From Pyricularia pennisetigena (lineage: Eukaryota > Ascomycota > Sordariomycetes > Magnaporthales > Pyriculariaceae), in assembly GCF_004337985.1 (NCBI RefSeq), contig NC_043740.1, positions 1,593,200 through 1,657,199 on the forward strand: a stretch of 64,000 nt of DNA, read 5' to 3'. Position 1 is the first letter of the stretch, and each line of letters begins with the position of its first letter. The notes under the pieces were generated by a model. That model searched no databases and was not told the DNA's origin. It was given only the letters and a program-made list of their open reading frames with translations. The translations under genes were made by a program, and so were the position numbers. Shown one piece after another: positions 1-11,299 of this stretch.

Positions 1-1680
1 GTATCGGGTGGTAAACCTCTCGACCAAGGGGAAGATGTTGAGGTCGTTGGGAAGCAAGAACTCCTCTTCACATTCATCATCATCATCTTCTTCTTCTTCG
101 ACATCGGACAGAGACTCTGACTCCAGGTTTTCCGCGTCCAGGCGCTCAATTTCCTTGCCAATCTTGAGGTGAGGCACCAAGTGACTCTTCTGAAAGTACA
201 GCCGTAGGTTGCAGTACTTGGAGACGTAGGCGAGGAGCTGCAGTGACATGAGCACATCCTCCTCGCGAGGCATCGCAGCCAGAATCAGCGGATTATTGGG
301 GATCATCTGACGATCGAGCAGATAACGTGGGATGACAGAGCCCTGCATTGACGGCTGCGGTGGCGCAACGATGGTTGGACGGCTCTCAGAGAGCCCGGCA
401 ATGGCAGGAACGGGTGTAGCGGTCGCGGCATTACCCATGCTCCCATCCACGGGGCCACGGTGTGTGATATTAAACGTGCCAGTTTCCTGTGTTTCGGAAG
501 CGCTAGGGGTCGCCATATCGATCGCCGCATCGGCCAAGATGCTCTCTCCCTCCTCCATTGACATATCCTGGATGTTAACGGCAGGTGGGATCTCGGTGGT
601 ACCAGACATCTCGGTATCGGGGGACTCGTCCGATTGCACACCGTCAGTGTTCATGTCATCCGAATCTGCAGTCGAGTTTTGGTGTCGGATCGAAGGTCGT
701 CTTCGAGAGCGAATTGGCTGGCCAATAGACGAGCTGGGACGCACTGTCGGTGACCTGATTTGTGGGGGAGGAAGGGGGGTTGTCGGCGAAACTGGCTGGG
801 AAACAATGGAAGGATGAACAAAAGACATCATCGACGCCAGTCTGTCGATGTCTCGAACGGGCCTGACGGCGTCTGCTGATGCGTTGTCCATGGGCAACGG
901 AGTGTTTGATGCGGAGGACTGGGCAGGTTGCGATGGCGGGGGAAATGTAGATTGCGTCTCTTGAATCCTGTGGTGACTTGTAGGATGGTACTGATGTAAA
1001 TGGCGATGAAGAACAATATTAGTGCGATCAGGCGTTGTGTTGACAACCGAGGGCTGTGAGCCAGATGGTTCGCCGTTGCCCGAACTCTCGTCCAGAGCCG
1101 ACTCTGTATCTGCCGAGGGCCCGCCGGGGAGGGTAGCTGCAATGTCAATGGATGGGGGAGGCGCTTGTCGTCGAAACGTCCTTTGATCGATGTCCAGGCG
1201 GCCTGGACGGTTCGCGAAGCTTGTGGACTTGGACCGATGCTCACGATTACGATGCTCTTGAAATTGCTTCTTGGCCTCTTCTTGTTTTTCGCGACATTTT
1301 TCATGAACTTGAAGGTAGTTATCCAAGATGGTGGCGATGACGGGGACCATATCGGCTTCGACCACTCTCGTCCGCACGTTCTCAGTACCTCGAACGCCGA
1401 TGTTGACGACACATTGGAATGCCAAGTTCCACTTCCACATGTCCATCATATCCTTGCTCCTGCCTTGCTTCAGGATGCATATGAGCCTCTCGATGCCGCC
1501 ATCGACGGTAAGAATGTCTCTTATGCGAGCCGACGATGTTGTCAAGTAGGCGAGGTGGTTGAGCGAGTTGATGAGCGGGAGAGTCGAAGTACAGTCGAGA
1601 GCGCGACGATCGTAAAGCGCGGTGGTGATGCCCACCGACGCCTTGTTGACGTTCGGGATACTGAAGTTGACCTCCCTCAT
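1..1680 (-). CDS. samB: SamB/Mub1-type MYND zinc-finger protein, 3' end cut by window edge
   Basis: One uninterrupted frame runs from the ATG at 1680 to base 1 (560 codons, no stop), so the C-terminus lies outside the window. The N-terminus (MREVNFSIPNV, then TALYDRRALDC and RDILTVDGGIERLICILK, about residues 1-75) matches from memory the conserved start of Aspergillus SamB and yeast Mub1. Those proteins carry an armadillo-like N-terminal region and a C-terminal MYND zinc finger. The middle (about residues 150-430) is Ser/Pro/Thr-rich and looks disordered. A second conserved block (DRQMIPNNPLILAAMPREED, then an acidic EEEEDDDDE stretch) follows and the frame is still open at the edge; the MYND domain is therefore not seen. 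In yeast Mub1 works with the ubiquitin ligase Ubr2 on Rpn4 turnover; SamB affects septum positioning in Aspergillus. No intron is needed in the visible part. Confidence 0.88.
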   Translation of the reverse strand, partial: MREVNFSIPNVNKASVGITTALYDRRALDCTSTLPLINSLNHLAYLTTSSARIRDILTVDGGIERLICILKQGRSKDMMDMWKWNLAFQCVVNIGVRGTENVRTRVVEADMVPVIATILDNYLQVHEKCREKQEEAKKQFQEHRNREHRSKSTSFANRPGRLDIDQRTFRRQAPPPSIDIAATLPGGPSADTESALDESSGNGEPSGSQPSVVNTTPDRTNIVLHRHLHQYHPTSHHRIQETQSTFPPPSQPAQSSASNTPLPMDNASADAVRPVRDIDRLASMMSFVHPSIVSQPVSPTTPLPPPQIRSPTVRPSSSIGQPIRSRRRPSIRHQNSTADSDDMNTDGVQSDESPDTEMSGTTEIPPAVNIQDMSMEEGESILADAAIDMATPSASETQETGTFNITHRGPVDGSMGNAATATPVPAIAGLSESRPTIVAPPQPSMQGSVIPRYLLDRQMIPNNPLILAAMPREEDVLMSLQLLAYVSKYCNLRLYFQKSHLVPHLKIGKEIERLDAENLESESLSDVEEEEDDDDECEEEFLLPNDLNIFPLVERFTTRY

Positions 1681-2976
1681 TTTGACGGATGATGAAGTAT
1701 TGAAGCCCAAAAGGCGGTGTCGCCGACAATGATAATTCTCCTACCGCTGGGACTGGAGGTAGGGACGACGCCGAAGCTCGACGAGTCGGGGGTTGGTTTG
1801 ATTATGTGCCGAGGATGAGATTTGATGGGAAAATCGTTGCGTTGTCAATATTACAGTCGCGAGGTTATGACGGGGAGGCTGGAGATTAATGCGTCGAATC
1901 AATGCAGCGAGACTAGTACACGGACGTGGTTTGAGCCGATCGTAGTTTGTCCTTTTCAATGCCGTCCGCTGTTCTCGTCGAGTAGCGAGTGGCACGGTCA
2001 AAAGGGAAATGTCGGTGTCCGGCCCAAGCTAACCAAGTTGGCGCGCAGGAGCCCTTGAATTCGGTCGCGAGGTCAATGGCGGCTAGCGATAACCAGCAAC
2101 AAGCTCTCCAGCCTTTGCAGCGGGGGGGATAGTTTTTGGAGAAAAGGATTTGGCCTATTTTAGAAGTGGATTCAATGAGGATGTTATTTTTTGCTTCTTC
2201 GTTTGGTTGATGTATTTCAAGGTGCCGATGTGTCGGGTTCTATGCCTGCGAGGCGGTGCTCTAGTTTCGGGTTGGCCAAAAGGCAATCCGAGGCGGTGGA
2301 AGGACCAGAGCCGCAACGCAGCAGACAGGCGAAAAAATCGACAGGAAGCCAACCCAACCAAACACCACACACACCGCAGGCGCCAGAGAAAAGAATGCAG
2401 GGGTAGGTCGCGAAGTTTGGCGGATAAAACAAAATAGGATCGGGAGGGGGTAGAAATCAGCGGGAGAATGCGAAAACAATTCGATTCATCATTCCCCCTT
2501 GTCTGTTGTTAAGTATCGTATCGAGTGTCGTTTCTGTTGCCGTGTCGTGATCGTTGGGGGTTAAAGGTGATGAGGTGGGAAAGAGGAGTGAGTTGTGCGT
2601 TACGTCTGGTCTTTGAGGTGTCTCTGCCGATGGAGGTTGGGCCCGACCGAGCTTGTTGCAAGATTTTGCTGGCAGTGGCACGCTGCCACTCAAGGTCTCC
2701 ACCTCAGGTGTGCCAGCGGTCCGCTGTAGCCCCCTGGCGCCGAGTGGCAGGCGCCTGACGGGTGGCGGGATGAGCTGGTTGGGAGTGTCCTTTGGTGCGT
2801 GGTGGTACCACTCAGACCACGGGCGGGCCAGGGCCAGCCAAGCCCCCTCCTCTCCACGCCCTGGACCGGCGCCGTGACCGTAGACCCCGACTCACTCTCA
2901 CTCACTCACTCTACCCTCCCCTTATTTTGTGGATACCTCTGTGACGCTTAATTTGGCGCAGGGCGCTTCGATGACC

Positions 2977-3001
2977 TTTTTTTTTTTTTTTTTTTTTTTT
3001 T
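2977..3001. repeat. 25-nt T tract
   Basis: Perfect homopolymer in the gene-poor region upstream of samB. Confidence 0.9.
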
Positions 3002-5211
3002 CAGGGAACAGGTTCAACGGGCCAAGCCAGCTCGGAGGAATGAATCAATCAAACTCTGCCTGGCATTGGCTTGCACACTTAACCAAAAATCTAGGAGATA
3101 ATGTTTGTTACTCTTTACTATTCGACTTATGTTTACATTCTGGCCTCTCCCGATCCTTGGCATAGTGTCTTAATTTTACTCGCCAGCCACTTGCTACTTG
3201 CCGCTTCACCCGCATCCTGCCAGCCAAAAATGGAGAACCCGGTCATAATCGGTTTCGGATCATGCAGCGGCGACACCGCGCGCGATTTCTGAGGACCCAG
3301 ACCCAGCAAAACCCATCCAAGTCACATATAATACGCACGTGAGACGCTGGGTACTTCATTCTAATGGGCAGTCAAGGACGACAGCCTCGCCAAATATTCC
3401 AATGAATATACTCGAAAATAAAAAGAAAAATTGTACTCGTTGACCATTCTGTCTGTAAATCCGGTGCAGAATCGCATGCTGTTCAATTGAAATCTGTAAA
3501 AGATTTTGAATGACGCTCAATTGACCAACAGCGACTGGTCTTGGATTGACCCCATGTCATCTCATCCACTAATGTGTTCCCGAGAGCTCACAAAGGGTTC
3601 AGTCGCCTCCTGCATTCGCCGAGTACGCTGGCAAAGAGAGTGTGAAAATAAGGAAAGAGAGAAAAGTACTAGACTAGAATAAATGACAAACCTCCATTCT
3701 CCATGTCGCCAAGTGGATAGACAACACAGAATGCCTTCTCTCCGCGCTGGCGCAACGCAAAAGGGTATTTAATCTACATCATTGGCTGATCAGCACATAG
3801 ATGGAGCGCCTCCCCTCATCCTTTGGTCCAATAGCAAGTGACTAGCAACAGCGTACAGTCCCAACAGAAACAAAACCGTCAGAGACATTACTTATCGCTC
3901 ATGCTCCGTGGGCCCGCAGCTTTCACCTTTTTTTGGAGTACAGTAATTATTACCTACATACTCTGTACTTGCACGACTACCAAAAAGTCGGAATCTCATT
4001 ATATGGGGCGTGGCGACTCTGGTAGCGCCGCATTGGCCTCCTTAATTTGTGGTTGCTCTCACGTTAGGTACATTTTGCAGATCCGGAGCTTGCGCGGGAA
4101 AATGATCAGGCGCGCTCACATGTCCCGGATCGGGTCGCATTGATCACACAGCATAGATGCCTGAATTGGATTGTGTCTGTTCTGTCTTCCCCTAGCCGCC
4201 CCAGCTCTTCAAAGCTGAACCGTTTATAGCTTGGCCGCCAAGACATAATAAAACATGTCACCTAACTATAAAAACTACCTTGAGGCGCACGTCGAGTTCT
4301 AGCGTTGATCTAGACCTAGATTTAGACCTTGAGCTTCACTGTTGGATAGGCTCGTCTGGTAGAATCCAAAGAAACTTTTTGACTTTGTTTCATTGCAGAA
4401 AACACAACATCTCGCATAACCAAAACTTGACATGAACGCAATTAACTGACTGTGATTAAATCATATTGCATGCCTCGTTTTTGGGAAAGACGAATGAACG
4501 GACGAACCAACGCATAAAACGTGTGTGATAAGGTCCAAGCAATCAAGCAAGCACCTGGCTTCGAGAAGAAACAACGGATGGGATCTGTCCCCCGCCTCAT
4601 TCTTGGCGTATGCTTTCCCGCTATGCGCGCTCGAATTTGCATGGGTCGAATCGAATTGAACCGGGAGGTGGATGGACTTGGACATTGGGAGAGACATTAA
4701 GACAAAAAAAAAAAAAAAACAGACAGCTCGACTCAAGGCCTCATACATCAACAAACACGCATGACACTGAAACGTCAATCAGTCAGCAAACAGTGCCTGA
4801 CGCATCTTGTCGTAACCTGATGACCGCATGACGTTTTGTGTGGCAATGTGGACAATTTTTTTTTTTCTTTTTTTTTTCTCACTTAGTAGAATGTCATCCT
4901 CCATAGTCTCAGGAAGGCACTAAAAAAAAGGCGTGCTTTTTGCTGTATTACTGTGGAAAGGTAAGCGCCGTCAGCCTTTTACGGGGTTACCGAAGTGGCC
5001 AATTAAAACAATGCAGCGCGTCTGTTTCCAAGAGGGCTTGATTTTGGTCGCCCGGCCTGCGCGGCTTGTTTCTTGTGATGCCTTCCCTGGCGCCTAATCA
5101 AAAAGAAAGAAAACACAAAAAAGAAAACGGGATGCAGTGCAGGGTTGGCCGAGTTGGATTCAAGACATAGGAGCTTTCAATTGTACCTTTCCGGTTTTTT
5201 TTTTTTTTTTT

Positions 5212-5269
5212 NNNNNNNNNNNNNNNNNNNNNNNNNNNNNNNNNNNNNNNNNNNNNNNNNNNNNNNNNN
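5212..5269. other. Assembly gap (58 N) after a poly-T tract
   Basis: Fifty-eight N bases follow directly on 17 T. The gap most likely marks failure to read through the homopolymer rather than a biological feature. Confidence 0.95.
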
Positions 5270-7050
5270 GTTGTGAAGAAATGTTGGCTCCCCCCTAGTC
5301 TACGTCCAGAGTATGCGCAGTCCTGACTAGCAAAACACTAGACGTGTATCATCGTCATCCTGCGAGGTACGGTACTATGTTGGTAGTTAGCTATATCCCC
5401 GGTATATGACACGACCCTTGCCCCAAACCAAGGCCTTCCGCAGGCTACGTAGTTGGCGCCCTGTTGTAGGGCTGAGATTGATCTTTGCAGGTGTGCTAGG
5501 GTGGAATGCCCCTTGTCAGGTACGTGAATGGCGGTGCACCTTGCGTGCGTCACCAGGTACATGACAACCTAGCCGAATGCGGGTGACAATTGCTTCTGGA
5601 ATTTGATGTCGTCTGAAGTAGGCCTGGACTGACTTATTTTTTCAACGGCTTCAGCCGAACGACGCCACGAAGGAGTTGCTTTTGTGCGCATCTCTCTCCA
5701 TCATGGTACGCCAAGTGTCGAGCTAGGCGGCAATGAGTTCTGCCAAAAAGAGAAAGACCCCAAACGAGCACCAGAACATATTCAGCTCCATAGCTTCTAG
5801 GGAATTTATATTACGTATTAAAGCAGCAACACCGGGTTTCCGCCAGCCAATGCCTGCCGTCCCAACCCGCTGGAAGACAGCAAATCCATTATTTTGCCTA
5901 ACGTGGCTTAGCCGTGTACAATCTGTTACAATTAAAGGCCGCAGAGAAAGCCCTAAATGTCCTCGGAACTCGCTGGCTCTTTTCCATTTGCGGCCAGCGT
6001 CTTCAGATCTATTGCGGCCGTCGTTGAACTATCGCCCAACCCGCATTGCCAGAACTTCGGTCCCATCGACCCAGTGCCGAACATTTATGCTTGTGTCAGG
6101 GTTCTCGGGGCATAACCAGTCGAAGAGAAAGTCTCTTCACGCTGGCCATCTCGGTGACTCTCGACTTTGAATAAACGACACCCTCGCTGGGGTCGCTCAC
6201 CCGTGTGATAAACTAGCAGAAGCGGTCCTCATTGACACGCTAATGCCGATACACTTCATACCTGGCTACTGCTACCGTTTCTTCCGTAACAGGCAACACC
6301 CGCCTGGGTTCTCTGATTATGTCCCAAACCAACTGATCTGGTAGTCATTGGTTGCGAAAGCATCGCCTTGGCAAGAAGTCTGCAACAGACTAACAAGAAC
6401 GATGCAGAACACAAGACAACGTATATGCTTGTAATCTCAATAGTGCTTTATTGATCATCACCAGCACATGCGCTCCAGCATTGCCGTCGTTGTGAACTGA
6501 AATCCCTCCTACCAACTGTCCGGAATCGTGTATGAACAAATTCTCGAACGACCTGAGGTATTTCAGAGGCGCTGTTGTCCGGATTCCAGACAGATGGGGG
6601 CATTCGGCTGATCATCACAACTTCACTCGGAGTATCTAATGCTACTTGCATCGAAACCTTGACCGAACTGACTAAATGTATGCAGCAGATAGCCTTGCTG
6701 GTAACTGTTGCCATTTTGACAGCCGGTGGAATGTGTACCAAGCATGGTGATAATTCCATGCTGGCACTTCTCCTAGCTTGCAGCCTTTCTGCGGAATAAC
6801 CAGGTCCGAGATATCTTGCGACGCCATGTCGATCATAGGGGACACCAGTGACCATCGCGTTGGATGCCTTAGACCGACTCAGGAGTCGTCCAAGGATCTC
6901 GAAGCCAGGAGCACAAGCCCCAAAGCCTTCGGCAGGGGCTGCGGCAGCCTCCTAGTAAAGACTAGCAGAGTATGGGAGCGACGTGTCCGATATCGTGTTT
7001 TGATATCAAGTATCGTGTTTTGTTGCAATGTCAGGCAACAGCGTGATGGT

Positions 7051-8232
7051 TCAGTGATCGCCGTTGATCTTGGCATGCCGGAAATACTTCATACCCATCC
7101 AGGAGACCACTACCCAAACCCAAACCATAACGCATGTGAGGAGTAAGAGTGATGGGTAGTAACCCTCAATCGGCAATGTTGGGTCATCCCACGCCTCAAG
7201 CCATGCTGGGTAGACCGTGTCCGGGCCAACGTCCCAAACCCAACTCCAGATGCCGGTGACGGACCCCATGCCCATGACGAAGACGAACCAGGTAATGAAG
7301 AGTATTATCCAACCCCATCGCTCCGTCTCATCGTAGTCCCATTCGGCAGCTTGTTGTATCAGCCCACCTGAATTCATGGGCGATGAATTCAGACTCCCAA
7401 GGGCTAAGGGTGATCGGACGCGATTGCCTGAGCGGCGACGTTGTAAGCTGGCCCGAGGTGCAGGGAGCCCGCCGGAAAAGTATGACTCGGAGCCGGACGT
7501 CGATGGGATGCCTGGACGGAGCAAGGACGACTTGTTGGTCGTCCGGCGTGGCAACCGCAGGGTGTCCTCATCATCGGTCGTGGAATATGAGGCAGTTGCT
7601 GTGCTGGATTCCTCGACGACCCTTGTGTTTGGCGGGATGTCTATGGGCGGCAGCGCGGACCACGCTGCCGCAGATGGCGATGTCGACCTGTTCTTGACAC
7701 CTACTGGTCTTGCGTTGCTTTGACCTGGCGGGTGTGGAATTTTGCCGGGGACGTTGGATCCAGGTGACCCGTCTGCGCCATTCGCATTCGCCTGTGTCGC
7801 TGCAGGAACAGACGACGGGAACGACGATGAAGAGGCTGTTGCAGGACTGCTAGTCGAATCTACATCCTTTGAAGGCACAGCCAGGGGCACATCGCTGGAA
7901 GGAGCAACAGCAGCGACAGCAGAGTCCGACATATCGCGTCTCTCTCGTTGGGCACCGCGACCCAGCAACGCAACCTTTCGAAGAGAGCCTCTCCTACGGC
8001 GAGTCTTCTGCTGTTGCAGGGCGGTCGGGATTGGACTCGGACCTGGGATGTGACCAGCAGCGACACCACCAACAGGACCGTTGACCTGCCCCTCTGGTTG
8101 GGGTAGGTGCTGGTGCTGGTGCGACGCTTGGCTGACACCATGGGATCTCATGAAGGGGATCTTGGACAACAGGCCCCGGTGGCCGCCAACAGCTGACGGC
8201 GGCGGCGCCGCGCTGGCAAGGCTGGCGTCCAT
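7051..8232 (-). CDS. PIG-Y/Eri1-like GPI-GlcNAc transferase subunit with long disordered N-terminus
   Basis: Single-exon frame of 393 codons from the ATG at 8232. Residues 1-300 are Ser/Pro/Ala/Gly-rich and look disordered. The last 90 residues hold two hydrophobic segments, about 307-330 (WGWIILFITWFVFVMGMG) and 359-379 (YPSLLLLTCVMVWVWVVVSW), followed by WMGMKYFRH and a short polar tail. That end resembles, from memory, human PIG-Y (two membrane segments ending in a WMGxKxFRH motif) and yeast Eri1 (a 68-residue two-TM protein with an LWLWAL helix). PIG-Y/Eri1 belong to the ER complex that adds GlcNAc to phosphatidylinositol, the first step of GPI-anchor synthesis; yeast Eri1 also binds Ras. 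The long N-terminal extension is not found in those small homologues. It could instead be another fungal two-TM family that converged on the motif. It is transcribed divergently from the ZRG17-like gene. Confidence 0.62.
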   Translation of the reverse strand: MDASLASAAPPPSAVGGHRGLLSKIPFMRSHGVSQASHQHQHLPQPEGQVNGPVGGVAAGHIPGPSPIPTALQQQKTRRRRGSLRKVALLGRGAQRERRDMSDSAVAAVAPSSDVPLAVPSKDVDSTSSPATASSSSFPSSVPAATQANANGADGSPGSNVPGKIPHPPGQSNARPVGVKNRSTSPSAAAWSALPPIDIPPNTRVVEESSTATASYSTTDDEDTLRLPRRTTNKSSLLRPGIPSTSGSESYFSGGLPAPRASLQRRRSGNRVRSPLALGSLNSSPMNSGGLIQQAAEWDYDETERWGWIILFITWFVFVMGMGSVTGIWSWVWDVGPDTVYPAWLEAWDDPTLPIEGYYPSLLLLTCVMVWVWVVVSWMGMKYFRHAKINGDH

Positions 8233-9134
8233 GGCCCAAGCTAGACAGGCTAGGGGATTACGGCCGAACTAATTGAATAAACTTTGTGTTTGGTCTGTGC
8301 TGCTTACAATTTTGACTTGTGACGAAAGTGCTGGTTGGTTGATTTGCATGCGCGAAAACTCATATGCGGCTCGGAATGGTCTGAAGTCGATTGGAGAAAT
8401 TCCCGGCAGTGGTACGGGACCAGACTTTGATAGATAGATTGATAGGTAAGGCATCAAACAGCGCGCATGTTGAGGTGTGGTACCTGGTCGCAAGCGCTTG
8501 TCGTTGGACTGGGCACCATTTAATTACCTGCACTTAATGATTGACAACCCGGTTTGACGCATGGTACTTCGTAAAGTGGTAATCAGACAACAGAGGATCC
8601 CCAGCAAATACTGCGCGGAGCAAGGAGGAGGGAGGGGACGCGCAAAGTGCTCAGGGGGTCTGTTTGGCCAGCAACCACAACGTGTTAATAAACTCAATTT
8701 CGATTTCTGCCTTCCACAGACGTCAATCATCAGATCCATGCTGCGCAACCAACATCCACCGGGCAGGTGCCACTCGATGCCCCTGCATTCAAAAACCCTG
8801 CCACCTAGTCAGATAGGCAACTCGCTAAGCCAAGAACAGTAGGCGCTGTTGATCTGGCCCCCCTTCCCCTTGGCCAGCTGTCGCAGTATGGAGTAATTCC
8901 AGTGACACCTCCACTGCTAACCTACCCGCCCGGCAACAACAGCAACTCCACCACCTGTAGACGCCAGGAAACATTACCGGGAATCGGTACAGTAAATAAA
9001 ATTAAAATCAAAGACACCTACTTAACTTAAATACCTAGCTAGGTACCTCACCCAACGAGGTGCCTTAGCCGACCTCATCGTCAGGCCCGCTGGGGCTTCA
9101 AGCTAGCTAGCTCAATTACCTACCTACCTATTCT
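8233..9134. promoter_or_regulatory. Divergent promoter between PIG-Y-like gene and ZRG17-like gene
   Basis: About 0.9 kb separates the two start codons, so it must hold both promoters and leaders. The right part (9016-9134) is rich in TACC/GGTA and TAGC words (TACCTAGCTAGGTACCT, AGCTAGCTAGCT, TACCTACCTA) just before the ZRG17-like start. No open frame of note. Confidence 0.55.
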
Positions 9135-10757
9135 ATGATTCCCCCACCACCACCGCATTATTCACGAACTCCCTCGCCTCCCACCATTGTCGAGCCTCAC
9201 GAACGAGGACGGCGATCTTCCGATGCCGCTGGAGGCTTCTCAGGACCCAATTCGTCGCGCCTCCGCGTCCCGTCCCCAAGCTTCCTCCTCCCGCCTGGCA
9301 TGACCTCCCCAGAAGACGCGCAAAATGCGCATCCCCATCCTCATGCCAACGGCAGCTCCCCGGCTGCCGTTCGCTCGAGGAGTCCGGCAGCGAATCCGTT
9401 CAATTTTGAGACCAGGATAATATCGACCTCGCCTGTTCGGTCTGTATGTTTTTCTGCGCATCCGATGACCATCCGCCCGATCAAGTGGGAAAGAACCCCC
9501 TCCAAACAGTGACTAATGAAGCGCTCTCTCCTTCCTTGACAATAGAACATTGGACAACGTCGAGGCCATCGCTATAAGCACAGTAGCATATCAGCTCAGC
9601 ACCAAATCTTCCAGGAGCCGCCCCAGCGCCCCCCGCCCATCCTCCCCGCCTCGCTCCCCGTCCCCACCATATTCGAGGCCTGGTCTAGTATGACCAGTGA
9701 TCAGCGCAACCGCCTCTTCTGGTGCTTGTGCCACGCCGCTGTGGCCATCTATGTCTTCTTCAGTGCCTCTGGCAGTCTTGCCATGACGGCCATGTCTCAC
9801 CTCATCTTCTTCGATGTTGGTTCCGCCGCCATCTGCGTCGCCGTGGACGTGCTCGGCAACTTTGAGGTCTGGCGCCGTAGCTCCGTCCGCCACCCCTTCG
9901 GCCTGCAGCGATCCGAGGTTCTCGCCGGTTTTGCCATGAGCATTTTCCTCGTTTTTGGCGGCTTTGACCTCATCAGCCATAACCTCAAGCACACTCTCGA
10001 ATCCGTTGGATCTGAAGAGTCTGACCACCATGCCCGTGGCCACAGTCACGGCCACGGCCACGGCGATCACCAGCGCATCACCCCTGGCACCGTTGACCTG
10101 GCATCTCTACTTACCATCGTCACGACCCTTATCAGCGCCTATGGGCTCAAGAATCATGGCCGTATACGGAGAGTTATGCGCGTTGAGTACCCGTCATATC
10201 TAACGTCGCTACCAGGGGTACTGGCAAACCCTTTCCATCTCCTCACCTTATTATTTTCCTGCACTCTGCTCATGTTACCGCTTCTGTCGGTCCCGACCTT
10301 CGGCTGGCTCGACGGCCTCATCTGCGCCGTCATTGCGGTCAGCATGTTCGCCCTTGGCTTTCGCCTGGCCATTGCGCAGGGTCTCATGCTGCTCATGTCC
10401 TACCGGGGCGGCGAGAGCAACAAGGCAAAACTTGGCGGTTCCGCGGTTTTCAAGGACACCGCCACATTGAAGAATGGTGATGCCAGCAGCAACAGTAGCG
10501 TCTCGGGAGTTGTGCGCGAGATTGAGGCCCAGCCGAACGTGTCACGCGTCGACGATGCCCAATTCTGGCAGGTTCATTACGGCCTGTGCATGGCCAATCT
10601 CAAAATCTGCGTCGTCAGGGGATGTGACGACAGTGCACTCAGCCAGCTGCGCTCTAGGGTGACGCGGCTGATACAGACCAGGCTTGGTGAGGCATACGGG
10701 CGTGGGGGTGGATTGAGGTGGGAGGTCACGGTGCAGTTGAGTACGGACTCGCAATAG
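9135..10757 (+). CDS. Zrg17-like cation diffusion facilitator (secretory-pathway zinc transport partner)
   Basis: Two exons, 9135-9443 and 9546-10757 (GTATGT...AATAG intron, phase 0), give 506 residues. Residues 1-150 are Pro/Ser-rich and cytosolic-looking. From about 160 on there are six hydrophobic segments of the CDF fold, including FGLQRSEVLAGFAMSIFLVFG (CDF TM3 region), a histidine-rich loop HARGHSHGHGHGDH (about 264-278) between TM4 and TM5, and a C-terminal ferredoxin-like domain (about 410-500). The canonical zinc site is not intact: TM2 has H188 and D193 spaced HxxxxD instead of HxxxD, and the TM5 HxxxD is replaced around ANPFH. Loss of the site is what is known for Zrg17 and ZnT6, which act as silent partners of Msc2/ZnT5 in ER/Golgi zinc import. 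A Msc2 partner is not in the window. The gene could be a different divergent CDF. Confidence 0.8.
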
Positions 10758-11299
10758 ATCATGGGAGTTTATTACTAGAAGGACTTTGTTAGAGGTTGGC
10801 CTGGTTGTGGCCTTATCCGCACCTCAAAATATCTGTCAGGATCTCACAAGATACCATGTTGATTAATGTTGATAGGATCCATTGATGGCGTTTAGCGGGG
10901 TTTTTGTTGTGTCTCTCAAATTCATTTCCAAGTATAAAAAACCTCGATATTTTATTCTGTTTTATTTCAGACAGGCAATAGAGAAAGGGTATTCGATATT
11001 CCAAGTAGTGACAAGACAACCCGGCGTTGCACATGCATTCTATCAGATAAAACAGCAGAACAGATGACGGTTGAGAGATGAGACAAGGAGTGACGCACCC
11101 CACATACAAACGATAAGCTGAGATGAGACTGTGGCAGCAATTTGAAAAAAAAAAAAAAAAAGAGAGAATTCCAATGAGAAACAGAAAAGGGAACGAAAAC
11201 TCCATTTATAATGCCGAATAAAGGGGAAAGGGAAGGGGGCAAGAGAAGAAGAAAAAAAAAAAGATCATATCACTCGTGTCGATGCCGCTGGCCTAGTTT
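10758..11299. other. Convergent 3' region between ZRG17-like and MGM1
   Basis: About 540 nt of shared 3' flank, AT-rich, with a 17-A tract at 11145-11161. No gene recognised. Confidence 0.6.

Larger units (their letters stand above)
1681..7050. other. Gene-poor 5.4 kb stretch between samB and the PIG-Y-like gene
   Basis: I see no supported gene here. The first few hundred bases are the promoter and leader of samB. Homopolymers occur at 2977-3001 (25 T), 4704-4719 (16 A) and 5195-5211 (17 T, running into the N gap at 5212-5269). The longest frames (5733-6170 on +, 145 codons; 6448-6855 on -, 135 codons) show no recognisable domain, no acidic/basic patterning of a real protein and no convincing splice partners. 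No tRNA-like B box with a matching acceptor stem was found. Confidence 0.6.

Noticed and set aside
5733..6170. 145-codon plus-strand frame
   Set aside because: No recognisable domain, motif or splice partner, and its composition looks like random AT/GC-balanced sequence.
6448..6855. 135-codon minus-strand frame downstream of the PIG-Y-like gene
   Set aside because: No domain, and it falls where the 3' flank of the upstream gene is expected.
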